Source: JAWSVE01 sp050633885 (lineage in GTDB: Bacteria > Pseudomonadota > Gammaproteobacteria > Pseudomonadales > Cellvibrionaceae). Taken from it: a stretch of 64,000 nt of DNA. The stretch is from assembly GCA_050633885.1 (NCBI GenBank), contig JBOEHK010000002.1, positions 186,001-250,000 of the forward strand. The letters run 5' to 3'. The notes beneath the pieces are model-generated. The model searched no databases. It saw nothing but the letters and a program-made list of their open reading frames with translations, and had not been told where the DNA came from. Position 1 is the first letter of the stretch; each line of letters begins with the position of its first letter. A program made the translations under genes and the position numbers. This document shows positions 18,293 to 27,895 of this stretch, one piece after another.

Positions 18293-18404
18293 TTGTCGGG
18301 GTGCATACTTTGGTTTTCGTCATTGTAATACAGTGGAAAGCCTAATCATGCTGAGAAATACCCGTGAACCTGATCCGGTTAGTACTGGCGTAGGAAACGA
18401 GATA
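18293..18404 (+). ncRNA. TPP (thiamin pyrophosphate) riboswitch
   Basis: The THI-box core is present in order: CGGGGTGC at 18297-18304, then CTGAGAAATACCCGTGAACC from 18351, TGATCCGGTTAGTACTGGC, and GTAGGAAACGAG at 18390-18401. These are the conserved J3/2, P4 and J2/4 elements of the TPP aptamer. It lies upstream of thiD-thiC, which make and phosphorylate the thiamin pyrimidine. It would lower their expression when TPP is abundant. Confidence 0.93.
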
Positions 18405-18418
18405 CAGAGTGGTAGCTT

Positions 18419-18463
18419 TCTTATCCGTTATTCATTTGGATAAATAACGGATAGGGTTTTCAA
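18419..18463 (+). terminator. Hairpin after the TPP riboswitch, candidate expression-platform terminator
   Basis: ATCCGTTATT (18423-18432) pairs with AATAACGGAT (18443-18452) around a 10-nt loop, and the stem can be extended outward to about 14 pairs. It is followed by only four T residues (18457-18460), so it is a weak intrinsic terminator. Its place right after the aptamer suggests a role in the switch. Confidence 0.55.
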
Positions 18464-18691
18464 ATCTCTGTTCTTTTGTTCTCCCGCCTTTATACAATAC
18501 ATAACGCGTACTTTCCCATTGATAGGTTTATGTGGGTAGGTTCATGTTGATCAGTTCTTGCCGGCTAACGTTAATCGTAGCCGAAGTTAACTGTAGCCGA
18601 TTGAATATTATAAATTATAGTTTCCGTCGAAATATTCAATAAATAACCAAATTATTCTTAATATTGCATTTTAATCTCAACAGGATTTCTA

Positions 18692-19540
18692 ATGCCTCAT
18701 ACAATATCAGCGCTGACTATAGCAGGCAGTGATCCCTGTGCTGGAGCAGGTCTGCAGGCGGATTTGAAAACGTTTAGCGCCTTAGGCGTTTATGGTTGTA
18801 GTGTGGTCAGTGCGCTTACGGCACAAAATACGACCGGTGTAGAGAAAATCTGGTGTGTTCCTGTGGGCTCTGTGGAAAAACAAATCAATGTGTTGTTGGA
18901 TGACATTACTGTTTCAGCGATCAAATTTGGAATGCTAAATAATGCGCAAGTCATTCAAGAAGTGAGCCATGCATTATTAGATTACCCTGAGATTCCTATT
19001 GTCTGCGACCCAGTTATTGTCTCGAGTAGCGGAAAGCAACTATTGGATAGAAATGGTATTGGTGAGCTAAAAGAATTTATTAAAGAACATAAAAGACGAA
19101 AAATTATTTTGACGCCGAATATCAATGAAGCTGCGATTTTATTAAATGAAGATGCGGCCGAAAACGAATCTGACATGATAAAGCAAGCTGAAAAATTGTT
19201 GGGTCTAGGATGTGCAGCGGTTGTTTTAACCGGTGGTGATTTGGATCAGACAACCGGTAATATTAAGAAAAACTCTGATGAGCAATCCGTTGATGTTTTT
19301 GTGAGTCGTGAAAATAATGTACAAACATGCGAAGTGTTTAGAGTAGAAAAAATATCGACAAAAAACACACACGGTACAGGATGTACTTTTTCGGCAGCGC
19401 TTGCTTCTGGTTTGGCGAAAAAAATGTCACTTGGTGATTCTGTCGCTATGGCGAAAGAATACATTACACATGCAATTGCTCATGCCGATGAATTAGAGAT
19501 TGGGCATGGTGCTGGTCCATTACAGCATTTTTATCAGTAA
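18692..19540 (+). CDS. thiD: Hydroxymethylpyrimidine / phosphomethylpyrimidine kinase
   Basis: 282-aa ribokinase-fold enzyme that phosphorylates HMP and HMP-P in thiamin synthesis. The N-terminus TIAGSDPCAGAGLQADLKTF and the C-terminal anion-hole/catalytic TKNTHGTGCTFSAALASGL are diagnostic. About 20 residues more than usual fall in an acidic loop near 190-215 (after TGGDLDQTTG). CAGGA lies a few bases before the ATG. It is directly followed by thiC and shares the upstream TPP riboswitch. Confidence 0.94.
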   Translation: MPHTISALTIAGSDPCAGAGLQADLKTFSALGVYGCSVVSALTAQNTTGVEKIWCVPVGSVEKQINVLLDDITVSAIKFGMLNNAQVIQEVSHALLDYPEIPIVCDPVIVSSSGKQLLDRNGIGELKEFIKEHKRRKIILTPNINEAAILLNEDAAENESDMIKQAEKLLGLGCAAVVLTGGDLDQTTGNIKKNSDEQSVDVFVSRENNVQTCEVFRVEKISTKNTHGTGCTFSAALASGLAKKMSLGDSVAMAKEYITHAIAHADELEIGHGAGPLQHFYQ

Positions 19541-19581
19541 TTTTACCCTATCAAACGTAATTCAGTTTTAAGGAATTTACT

Positions 19582-21606
19582 ATGTCTAACAGTACTATAT
19601 CGAAAAACGCTACATCACAGAACGCTACATCACAGAACACTACATTAAAAAACGCGCAAACAGATACTCAAAAAAATATTGATTCAAAGTCTCAGGGTGT
19701 TGGCAAACATCTTGATGCTGGAGAGAGTGTACAGTCTGCGGCTATTCAACCGTTTCCTAATTCTGAAAAGATTTACGTGAAAGGAAATTTACATAATGTA
19801 AAAGTTCCTATGCGTGAAATAACTTTACTTGATACACCAACAGAATTTGGAGGAGAAAAAAATCCTCCTGTTAGAGTTTATGATACGTCAGGTCCCTATA
19901 CAGATGCAGATACAAATATTAATTTGCATCAAGGGTTGGATAATATTCGTGGGGAATGGATTGACACAAGAAAAGATACTGAAGAATTACCCAGTGCAAC
20001 TTCACATTTCACGGCTGAGCGATTAAGTGATACTTCGCTGAAACACTTACGTTTTGAACATAGCATTGCGCCGCGAAAGGCTGTTTCTGGCGCCAATGTC
20101 AGTCAAATGCATTACGCTAAAAAAGGCATTATTACTGCGGAAATGGAATACATTGCGATTCGAGAAAACATGAGCTTGCAGCAAGCGAAAGAACTTGGGA
20201 AGGCACATCTTCAGCATGACGGCGAATCTTTTGGAGCGAATATACCTGATGAAATCACGCCCGAATTTGTTCGCGACGAAGTTGCTCGTGGGCGTGCAAT
20301 TATTCCGGCAAACATTAATCATCCCGAATTGGAGCCGATGATTATTGGCAGAAATTTTTTAGTTAAAATTAATGGCAACATTGGTAACTCGGCATTAAGT
20401 TCTTCGATAGAAGATGAAGTGGAAAAACTTACGTGGGGAACACGTTGGGGTGCCGATACGATTATGGATTTGTCGACAGGAAAAAATATTCATGAAACTC
20501 GTGAATGGATTTTACGAAATTCTCATGTGCCAATTGGTACCGTCCCGATTTATCAAGCGTTGGAAAAAGTCGATGGAGTTGCAGAAGATCTCACGTGGGA
20601 AATTTTTCGTGATACGTTAATTGAGCAAGCTGAGCAAGGAGTGGATTATTTTACAATCCATGCCGGTGTTTTATTGCGTTATGTTCCTATGACAGCAAAG
20701 CGTGTCACCGGCATTGTGTCTCGTGGCGGTTCTATTATGGCGAAGTGGTGTTTAGCGCATCACAAAGAAAATTTTCTTTATACGCATTTTGAAGATATTT
20801 GCGAAATCATGAAAGCGTATGATGTGAGTTTTTCACTGGGTGATGGTCTGCGTCCAGGGTCAATTGCTGATGCCAATGACGAAGCGCAATTTGGCGAATT
20901 AGAAACCTTAGGTGAGTTAACAAAAATTGCTTGGAAGCACGATGTACAAACGATGATTGAAGGACCCGGTCATGTTCCAATGCACATGATTAAAGAAAAC
21001 ATGGAAAAACAATTAACAGAATGTGGGGAAGCACCTTTTTACACGCTCGGGCCATTAACAACCGATATTGCACCCGGTTACGATCATATTACTTCAGGTA
21101 TCGGTGCAGCGATGATTGGTTGGTATGGTTGTGCGATGTTGTGCTACGTCACACCAAAAGAGCATTTAGGCCTGCCAAATAAAGATGATGTTAAAGAAGG
21201 AATCATTACCTATAAAATTGCTGCACATGCTGCTGATTTAGCGAAGGGGCACCCCGGAGCTCAGTTGCGTGACAACGCGTTGTCAAAAGCGCGCTTTGAG
21301 TTTCGTTGGGAAGATCAATTTAATTTAGGTTTAGATCCTGTTACCGCAAAAAGTTATCACGATGAAACGCTGCCAAAAGAATCGGCAAAGGTCGCACATT
21401 TTTGTTCAATGTGTGGTCCAAAATTCTGTTCAATGAAAATCACACAAGAAGTGCGTGAATATGCTGCGGGATTAAATGGTGACGCCGACGCCGTACCTAA
21501 TGATGTTGAAGAGCAAATTGTCAAAATGGTCGATGTTAAAGCAGAGATGGAACAAAAGGCGAAAGAGTTTAGGGAATCGGGTAGTGAAATCTACAGCAAA
21601 GTCTAA
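19582..21606 (+). CDS. thiC: Phosphomethylpyrimidine synthase ThiC
   Basis: Radical-SAM enzyme (674 aa) that converts aminoimidazole ribotide to HMP-P. The C-terminal [4Fe-4S] motif is CSMCGPKFC (about 609-617). EGPGHVPMHMIKENM and TTDIAPGYDHITSGIGAAM are hallmark active-site segments. The ATG at 19582 has AAGGA upstream. The first 50 residues are a low-complexity extension with Asn/Thr/Ser repeats, encoded by 15-bp tandem repeats. Most ThiC proteins start with a shorter, variable tail. It is the second gene of the riboswitch-controlled unit. Confidence 0.96.
   Translation: MSNSTISKNATSQNATSQNTTLKNAQTDTQKNIDSKSQGVGKHLDAGESVQSAAIQPFPNSEKIYVKGNLHNVKVPMREITLLDTPTEFGGEKNPPVRVYDTSGPYTDADTNINLHQGLDNIRGEWIDTRKDTEELPSATSHFTAERLSDTSLKHLRFEHSIAPRKAVSGANVSQMHYAKKGIITAEMEYIAIRENMSLQQAKELGKAHLQHDGESFGANIPDEITPEFVRDEVARGRAIIPANINHPELEPMIIGRNFLVKINGNIGNSALSSSIEDEVEKLTWGTRWGADTIMDLSTGKNIHETREWILRNSHVPIGTVPIYQALEKVDGVAEDLTWEIFRDTLIEQAEQGVDYFTIHAGVLLRYVPMTAKRVTGIVSRGGSIMAKWCLAHHKENFLYTHFEDICEIMKAYDVSFSLGDGLRPGSIADANDEAQFGELETLGELTKIAWKHDVQTMIEGPGHVPMHMIKENMEKQLTECGEAPFYTLGPLTTDIAPGYDHITSGIGAAMIGWYGCAMLCYVTPKEHLGLPNKDDVKEGIITYKIAAHAADLAKGHPGAQLRDNALSKARFEFRWEDQFNLGLDPVTAKSYHDETLPKESAKVAHFCSMCGPKFCSMKITQEVREYAAGLNGDADAVPNDVEEQIVKMVDVKAEMEQKAKEFRESGSEIYSKV
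19606..19650 (+). repeat. 15-bp tandem repeat in the 5' end of thiC
   Basis: AACGCTACATCACAG occurs twice exactly (19606-19620, 19621-19635), and a third degenerate copy follows (19636-19650). The units encode N-A-T-S-Q and stay in frame, so unit number changes would only lengthen or shorten the N-terminal tail. Confidence 0.85.
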
Positions 21607-21698
21607 AGTTAATAGTAGTGCTCAAGGTAATCGTTGATAAGTAGCCACTAAAAAGCGAAGAAAGGCTCAGGACGAAAGCGGTGCAGGAAAACTAGAAT

Positions 21699-22319
21699 AT
21701 GGTAATAAAAGATCCAACCTATCATCTAAAAGATGTCGAGATAATTAAAAGGGAAACAGCCTATAACGGCTTTTTTAAGATGGAAAAGCTAACACTAAAA
21801 CACCGGCTATTTGAAGGTGGATGGACGGGTGAGGTTAATAGAGAATTGTTTGTTCGCGGTGATGCAGTAGCCGCTACTTTATATGACCCTCGTCACGATT
21901 TAATCGGAATGATTGAGCAGTTCCGAGTCGGAGCCTTGTCTGAACCCTACGGGCCATGGTGTCTTGAAGTAGTGGCTGGTATGATCGAAACTGGCGAAAC
22001 CCCTGAACAGGTGATGCGAAGAGAGTTGAAAGAAGAGGCGAATGTCGTCCCAGAGCGCCTTGATTATATAGGCAATTATCTTTCAAGCCCTGGTGGTAGC
22101 GATGAAAAACTCCACCTTTACTGCTGCCAATGTGACCTATCTCGTGTTGAAGGCGTTTTCGGCCTCGAGTCTGAAAATGAAGACATTCGAGTGCTGACTT
22201 ATCCTGCACAAGATGTTTTTGCTAATCTATTTGATGGGCGTTTTAATAATGCCGCCACATTAATTTGCTTGCAGTGGCTACAGTACAATCATCAGACGTT
22301 GCGGAGAGAGCAGCTGTAA
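21699..22319 (+). CDS. nudF: ADP-ribose pyrophosphatase (Nudix hydrolase)
   Basis: 206-aa Nudix enzyme that cleaves ADP-ribose to AMP and ribose 5-phosphate. The Nudix box runs from GMIETGETPEQV to MRRELKEEA (about 107-127) with the metal-binding REL.EE core. The N-terminal DVEIIKRETAYNGFFKMEKLTLKHRLFEGG is the NudF/AspP type that forms the domain-swapped dimer. It starts the conserved block nudF-DUF1249-cpdA-yqiA-parE. Confidence 0.93.
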   Translation: MVIKDPTYHLKDVEIIKRETAYNGFFKMEKLTLKHRLFEGGWTGEVNRELFVRGDAVAATLYDPRHDLIGMIEQFRVGALSEPYGPWCLEVVAGMIETGETPEQVMRRELKEEANVVPERLDYIGNYLSSPGGSDEKLHLYCCQCDLSRVEGVFGLESENEDIRVLTYPAQDVFANLFDGRFNNAATLICLQWLQYNHQTLRREQL

Positions 22320-22351
22320 GCCGAATGTGAGCGTACCAACAAGCAAGCAGT

Positions 22352-23140
22352 GTGAAAATTAAGAATGACAGAATAAAAGTTGATAAGAGAAGAAAAGAGT
22401 TGAATCGAAAAGTGTTTAATAAAGACATCTTTGATAAAAAAGAAAAGCCAACGCATGAAGACGATAGCTCTTTGTGTTCTGTTGCTTATTGTGAATCAGA
22501 ACTGATGTCGGATATCGATTCTGCTCCTATCAAATATGCCATTCCCAAGGTAATTAATTCGCCTGATCTTGATTTAAATGAAACCGACGAAATAAAACCG
22601 TGGTGTAAACAGCGTTATCGAATTGATCTTGCAGCTCAGCAAGCTGAATGTGAATTAAACTATGTGAGACTATCACGATTGCTCGTTGATTTACCAACCA
22701 ATAATGAATGGTGTTTTGAAATAGGCGACAGCCAGATACAAACCTACCTAGTGGCTTCTATCCAAGATCGCGCACCTTACACAACCACAATTCAATTAAT
22801 TCAGTGCAACGCCTCATCTATTGATGATGTCAAAAAAATTATTTCAAAGCATTCTCAGCCAGCATTACCTATTGATAACGCTGAACAAAAACTTTCAGAA
22901 ACACTTCGTTCTTCAAGTATTACCGTCTGTATGTATCATGATGCCAATATGGCTGAAGTGATTACTTGGAAAAATCATAAACGGTTGAGAGCGCGATATG
23001 AATATCCCAATAAAGATATGTATCATCAAGATGAAAAAGCACAATTAAATAAATTTTTAGGTGAATGGTTAACACTGTGTCAAAAGAAAGGCCGAGTCGT
23101 TATGGCGCTAGCTGACATGGGTTTTAAGTATTCAGATTAA
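22352..23140 (+). CDS. DUF1249 domain protein (YqiB-like)
   Basis: 262 aa from GTG at 22352. The conserved domain starts at about residue 85 (RYRIDLAAQQAECELNYVRLSRLL) and runs to the end. Homologues such as YqiB are about 140-150 aa, so either the first 50-85 residues are a lineage-specific Lys/Asp-rich extension, or the true start is the ATG at 22505 (MSDIDSAPIKYAIPK), which would give 211 aa. Function is unknown. It is always found between nudF and cpdA. Cytoplasmic, with no motif of a known enzyme. Confidence 0.8.
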   Translation: MKIKNDRIKVDKRRKELNRKVFNKDIFDKKEKPTHEDDSSLCSVAYCESELMSDIDSAPIKYAIPKVINSPDLDLNETDEIKPWCKQRYRIDLAAQQAECELNYVRLSRLLVDLPTNNEWCFEIGDSQIQTYLVASIQDRAPYTTTIQLIQCNASSIDDVKKIISKHSQPALPIDNAEQKLSETLRSSSITVCMYHDANMAEVITWKNHKRLRARYEYPNKDMYHQDEKAQLNKFLGEWLTLCQKKGRVVMALADMGFKYSD

Positions 23141-23223
23141 AGAACTCTAACGAAAAACTGACTGATACATTGTCGCTTTAAAAACACAAACCTATATCCT
23201 CACTATTTTAAAAAGTCTACGAT

Positions 23224-24054
23224 ATGGATACCTCACTACAAATACCACTGGATAGCGAAGACAAAGTCATTCGTTTACTGCAATTAACGGACTGCCATAT
23301 TGGTCCTAGAAACGAAGAAATTTTATTAGGTTTGAACACTCATGAAAGCCTAGATGATGTGATTTATCATGTGGGCAAACATGAAGATGAATTTGATGTT
23401 TTTCTAGCAACCGGAGACATTTCCAATAATGGCGGAGTTAATACCTATCGCCGTTTTTTATCTATTGTGGAATCGAGCCCAATAAAACATAAAGGTTTTG
23501 CTTGGCTGCCTGGTAACCATGATTCACCTGATGACATGAATGAGGCTTTAGGTACGCCCTCATTAGTAAAAGAAGTCATAATTGGAAATTGGCTTTTTAT
23601 TTTATTAAACACGCAAGTGCCTGGGCATACGCATGGTAATTTAAGTGAGTCAGAATTAAATATTCTGGATGAGATCTTATTAAGAAATACCGATAAGCAT
23701 ATTATGATTTTTATGCACCACCAGCCGGTTCCGGTTGGTTGTGCTTGGGTTGACAATCAGCAAGTGCGTAGCGAGTATGCTTTTTTCAAAATTCTAGATC
23801 AGTATGACAATATAAAAGCGGTTGTCTGGGGTCATGTTCATCAAGAATTTAATCAGCATCGAAATAATGTTGATCTAATGTCCACGCCATCAACGTGTAT
23901 ACAGTTTAAGGCTAAAAGTGATGAGTTTGCCGTTGATACATTGATGCCAGGCTATCGAACATTTGAATTAAGAGCCGATGGTACTTTTTTTACAAAAGTG
24001 ACCAGAATTCCAAAGAAAAAATACCCCATTGAGTTTCAGTCGGCTGGGTATTAA
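23224..24054 (+). CDS. cpdA: 3',5'-cyclic-AMP phosphodiesterase CpdA
   Basis: 276-aa calcineurin-like metallophosphoesterase. All metal-binding motifs are present: DCHIG, ATGDISNNG, LPGNHDS, MHHQPVPVG and WGHVHQE. It hydrolyses cAMP and so limits signalling through the CRP/Vfr regulator. A CRP-like palindrome is present at 62.1 kb in this window. Its position between DUF1249 and YqiA is the standard one in gammaproteobacteria. Confidence 0.93.
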   Translation: MDTSLQIPLDSEDKVIRLLQLTDCHIGPRNEEILLGLNTHESLDDVIYHVGKHEDEFDVFLATGDISNNGGVNTYRRFLSIVESSPIKHKGFAWLPGNHDSPDDMNEALGTPSLVKEVIIGNWLFILLNTQVPGHTHGNLSESELNILDEILLRNTDKHIMIFMHHQPVPVGCAWVDNQQVRSEYAFFKILDQYDNIKAVVWGHVHQEFNQHRNNVDLMSTPSTCIQFKAKSDEFAVDTLMPGYRTFELRADGTFFTKVTRIPKKKYPIEFQSAGY

Positions 24055-24148
24055 TAATAGTTTTTCAAGTCAAAATACAACGTTCACTCTAAAGACAATA
24101 ATTGAAAAATTTCGATCTTTGCGGTATTTATTTTAGCTTTGATATTTA

Positions 24149-24727
24149 ATGTCTATGTTACTTTATATCCATGGTTTTTTAAGTTCACCTCAATCTCATA
24201 AAGCGCTGCAAGTAAAACAGTGGTGTGAAATTCATCACCCTGGCGTAGAGTATCAGTGCCCTTCATTAACAGCTTATCCTGAAGAATCCATCAAGACTTT
24301 AGAGGCTATAGTGGAGAGCGCGTCAGGTGATGTCGCTTTGATCGGTAGTTCACTTGGCGGTTTTTACTCGACATTCCTTGCAGAAAAATATAATTTAAAA
24401 GCAGTCTTGATTAATCCTGCAGTAGAGCCTCATCGTTTGATGACACATTACATTCATGTTGATTTGGCGAACTACCATACAGATCAACATTATCGATTGA
24501 GTGAATTACATATAGATCAATTAAAAGCATTAGACGTTAATCCGTTGGTTAAAAAAGAAAATTATTGGTTAATGGTGCAAACAGAAGATGAGACCTTGGA
24601 TTATCGTGCGGCGGTAAAAAAATATAAAGGTTGCCGGCAATTGGTAGAAGAGGGCGGCGATCATAGTTTTCAAAAATTTGAACGATGGTTGCCAGACGTT
24701 TTTGAATTTTTATCAATCACAAAATAA
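24149..24727 (+). CDS. yqiA: YqiA/YcfP family alpha/beta hydrolase (esterase)
   Basis: 192-aa alpha/beta hydrolase. The first strand LLYIHGFLSSPQSHKA gives the oxyanion region, IGSSLGGFYSTFLAEKY carries the nucleophile Ser, and GGDHSFQKFERWLPDV the catalytic His. Family members hydrolyse short acyl esters in vitro, but their physiological substrate is not known. It lies immediately upstream of parE, with 23 bp between them, as in E. coli and Pseudomonas. Confidence 0.9.
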   Translation: MSMLLYIHGFLSSPQSHKALQVKQWCEIHHPGVEYQCPSLTAYPEESIKTLEAIVESASGDVALIGSSLGGFYSTFLAEKYNLKAVLINPAVEPHRLMTHYIHVDLANYHTDQHYRLSELHIDQLKALDVNPLVKKENYWLMVQTEDETLDYRAAVKKYKGCRQLVEEGGDHSFQKFERWLPDVFEFLSITK

Positions 24728-24750
24728 GTGAAAAAAATCATTAGGGTGTT

Positions 24751-26634
24751 ATGTCAAATTATTCAGCAGAAGATATTGAAGTTTTAACGGGACTCGATCC
24801 TGTACGTAAAAGACCCGGTATGTATACCGATACGGTGCGACCCAATCATTTAGCGCAAGAAGTTATTGATAACAGCGTGGATGAAGCTTTAGCTGGTCAC
24901 GCGAAAAAGATAGAAGTCGTCTTGCACAAGGATCAGTCTATAACCGTACATGATGATGGTCGTGGTATGCCGGTGGATATTCATCCGGAGCAAGGTAAGC
25001 CTGGTGTTGAAGTTATCTTAAGCACTTTGCATGCCGGTGGAAAATTTTCAAATAAAAATTATCAGTTTTCTGGTGGATTGCACGGCGTCGGTGTGTCCGT
25101 TGTTAATGCATTATCTAAGGTGTTAGAAATTACTATTCGGCGTGACGGTAATATCTATCGAATGGGTTTTAAAGGCGGTGATAAAGCCTCCGACTTGGAA
25201 GTGATTGACACTTGCGGTAAACGCAATACCGGTACAAGCATTCGCTTTCTTCCCGATCCCAGTTACTTTGATTCTCATAAGTTTTCTGTGAGCCGGTTAC
25301 GCCATGTGCTTCGCGCAAAAGCCGTGTTGTGTCCTGGCTTACAAGTCACATTTTTAAATGAAGCTACCGGTGACAAAGATGAATGGTATTACGAAGATGG
25401 CTTAAAAGATTATTTGTTACAGGCCACCCAAACGTGGGAAGCATTACCGACAGAACCATTTGTCGGTAATTTCTCAGCATCAAATGAAGCAGCGGACTGG
25501 GCCGTACAATGGTTACCAGAAGGCGGGGACGTCACACAAGAAAGTTATGTGAATTTAATTCCGACCGCACAAGGCGGAACGCATGTGAATGGCTTACGTA
25601 CCGGATTAATGGATGCAATGCGCGAGTATTGTGAATTTAGAAACCTTTTACCCCGAGGAATAAAATTAGCACCAGATGATTTATGGAATAACTGTTGCTT
25701 TGTTTTATCATCGAAGTTGGAGGACCCGCAGTTTTCTGGACAAACAAAAGAAAGATTATCGTCTCGAGAGGCGGCCGCATTTGTCTCGGGCGTTGCAAAA
25801 GATGCTTTTAGTTTGTGGTTAAGCCAGCATACCGAAGAAGGTGATTTGTTGGCTGAGTTTTGTATTAACAATGCGCAAACGAGAGTGCGATCTAGCAAAA
25901 AAATTGTGCGGAAAAAAGTCACGCAAGGACCAGCGCTACCAGGGAAGTTAGCAGATTGTTCATCAGGCGATACAGAGCGAAGCGAGATATTTTTAGTGGA
26001 AGGAGATTCGGCAGGCGGTTCTGCAAAACAGGCGCGCGATAGAGAGCTTCAAGCGATTATGCCGCTGAGAGGAAAAATTCTTAATACTTGGGAGGTTGAT
26101 AGCCAAGAAGTATTAGGTTCACAAGAAGTCCACGATATTGCCGTTGCTTTAGGTATTGAACCTGGTAGTGATGATTTAAGTAATTTACGGTATAACAAAA
26201 TTTGTATTCTTGCAGATGCGGACTCGGATGGTTTACATATTGCGACTTTATTGTGTGCTTTGTTTGTTCGTCATTACCGCACATTAGTGGCAGCGGGTCA
26301 CGTTTATGTCGCAATGCCGCCACTATACAGAATAGATGTCGGAAAAGATGTGTATTACGCTTTGGATGATAGCGAAAAACAAGGCGTTATAAATCGTATA
26401 GAAGCTGAAAAGAAAAAAGGAAAAATAAACGTCCAACGCTTTAAAGGTCTTGGTGAAATGAATCCGCTCCAACTTCGTGAGACAACCATGTCGCCGGATA
26501 CGCGAAGATTAGTTCGCTTAACAATCGAAGCGGGTGATAACACAAACCAAATGCTAGATATGCTGCTTGCGAAAAAACGAGCGAGTGATCGAAAAATTTG
26601 GTTAGAAGAAAAAGGAAATAAAGCTGAGGTGTAA
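24751..26634 (+). CDS. parE: DNA topoisomerase IV subunit B
   Basis: 627-aa ATPase subunit of topoisomerase IV, which decatenates daughter chromosomes. The GHKL ATP site has EVIDNSVDEALAGHA and DDGRGMPVD, with GGLHGVGVSVVNALS as the lid. The TOPRIM domain has EGDSAGGSAKQARDR and DADSDGLHIATLL. The C-terminal RFKGLGEMNPLQLRETTM is the ParE/GyrB tail motif. Its partner parC lies about 31 kb away at 57.8 kb, instead of within a few genes as in Pseudomonas. Confidence 0.97.
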   Translation: MSNYSAEDIEVLTGLDPVRKRPGMYTDTVRPNHLAQEVIDNSVDEALAGHAKKIEVVLHKDQSITVHDDGRGMPVDIHPEQGKPGVEVILSTLHAGGKFSNKNYQFSGGLHGVGVSVVNALSKVLEITIRRDGNIYRMGFKGGDKASDLEVIDTCGKRNTGTSIRFLPDPSYFDSHKFSVSRLRHVLRAKAVLCPGLQVTFLNEATGDKDEWYYEDGLKDYLLQATQTWEALPTEPFVGNFSASNEAADWAVQWLPEGGDVTQESYVNLIPTAQGGTHVNGLRTGLMDAMREYCEFRNLLPRGIKLAPDDLWNNCCFVLSSKLEDPQFSGQTKERLSSREAAAFVSGVAKDAFSLWLSQHTEEGDLLAEFCINNAQTRVRSSKKIVRKKVTQGPALPGKLADCSSGDTERSEIFLVEGDSAGGSAKQARDRELQAIMPLRGKILNTWEVDSQEVLGSQEVHDIAVALGIEPGSDDLSNLRYNKICILADADSDGLHIATLLCALFVRHYRTLVAAGHVYVAMPPLYRIDVGKDVYYALDDSEKQGVINRIEAEKKKGKINVQRFKGLGEMNPLQLRETTMSPDTRRLVRLTIEAGDNTNQMLDMLLAKKRASDRKIWLEEKGNKAEV

Positions 26635-26708
26635 CTGTGACGTATAGCTGAAGTAGAAACTGAAGCAGAGAGACTAATATTGATTTATCTGTTTAGGTTT
26701 GAGTTCAG

Positions 26709-27716
26709 CTATTGATTAGTTTTGAGTCGCGATGTGATAACTTCATGCCAACAGAATATTAACATCGCGAATATTAGCGGCAATATATAATAAAATACCC
26801 GATAAAGGATGATAGTCGCGATCAAAGTTCCTTTATCAATTTCGGGTAATGCTGCTATTAGCACTGCTTCAAACACCCCAATCCCTCCGGGAATGCTACT
26901 AAGAATTCCTGCAATCATTGCCAGTAAATAAATACTTAAAAATGAAAAATAACTTATTGATAAATGCTCAGATAAGAGAACATAAAGTATTGCCGAAGCA
27001 AAGAAAAGTTCAATAAGCGAAATAACCATTTGTCCTATTGCTATTTTCGCATGAGGAAGCTGAAGCTTCCATCGATAAAACTGAAGAGGCGATCGAATAA
27101 AAAAAGTGCCTACGATATAAATCAACGGATAGCAAATTAGTAGAAAGCTAATTATTTGAAGAATGAATGGATGAAGTTTTAAGATGTCAGTTTGTTCCGT
27201 TGACGCTAATTGAAGCGCAATGCCAAATAAGAATGAAATACCAATTGTAAATGTAATAGAAATAAAAAAAGTGAGCTTGGCAATATCTGAAGTCGACAAA
27301 TCGTGAAGCGTATATATTCGATAACGAACAGCGCCACCTGAAATTGCAGAAAATCCAACATTATGGCCAACTGCATAAGCAATAAAAGCGGTCATAAACG
27401 TTTTTTTAATGGGTACATGAATCTTTAAATGCCGTAGGGCAAGTACATCGTAGAGTGTTAAACAAAAGTAACTACCAATGACACAGCACAGTGCTGAAAT
27501 GATATCAAACCATGAGATAGCGTGAAGTTGTGAAAGAATAATGTCTCTAGAAATACTGCCTAGTTCTTCGTGTAAAAACCAGGCAGCAAGACAAAATATT
27601 AAAATGCTAAGACAAGGCCCTACCCATTTTTTTATTCTTTTAAATAATTTTTGATCATTTGACTTGAAATGAGAAGATGTACGAGTATGAGAAATAGGTG
27701 TGTTATCCGTAGCCAT
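26709..27716 (-). CDS. Integral membrane protein of the lysylphosphatidylglycerol synthase TM-domain family (UPF0104/YbhN-like)
   Basis: 335 aa with about eight hydrophobic helices. The family signature is present: AFIAYAVGHNVGFSAISGGAVRYRIYT and, near the end, IAGILSSIPGGIGVFEAVL. Stand-alone proteins of this family lack the aminoacyl-transferase domain of MprF. They are thought to take part in lipid flipping or envelope maintenance, but their function is not settled. It is alone on the minus strand, divergent from the phospholipase-D-like gene. Confidence 0.85.
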   Translation of the reverse strand: MATDNTPISHTRTSSHFKSNDQKLFKRIKKWVGPCLSILIFCLAAWFLHEELGSISRDIILSQLHAISWFDIISALCCVIGSYFCLTLYDVLALRHLKIHVPIKKTFMTAFIAYAVGHNVGFSAISGGAVRYRIYTLHDLSTSDIAKLTFFISITFTIGISFLFGIALQLASTEQTDILKLHPFILQIISFLLICYPLIYIVGTFFIRSPLQFYRWKLQLPHAKIAIGQMVISLIELFFASAILYVLLSEHLSISYFSFLSIYLLAMIAGILSSIPGGIGVFEAVLIAALPEIDKGTLIATIILYRVFYYILPLIFAMLIFCWHEVITSRLKTNQ

Positions 27717-27895
27717 TGATTAACAGTGTAAATAGTCATATGGATGATGAAGTACCAAACCAATCATTGGCAGAGCATAACGACTTTGTATTTAAGATAT
27801 ATGACAAAGAGAAATATAATAAAGAACAAAATGAAAAGAGAAAAGTAGGCATTTGGTAAAAAGGTTCGCACTAAAGATAACGGAGAAAATTTTTC

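Larger units (their letters stand above)
17931..18691. other. Divergent 761-bp regulatory region between tolC and thiD
   Basis: No protein gene is seen. The left part (17931-18230) must contain the minus-strand tolC promoter, but no clear boxes were identified. The right part carries a possible promoter, a TPP riboswitch and a hairpin, then nearly 240 bp of untranslated leader before thiD. Confidence 0.7.
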
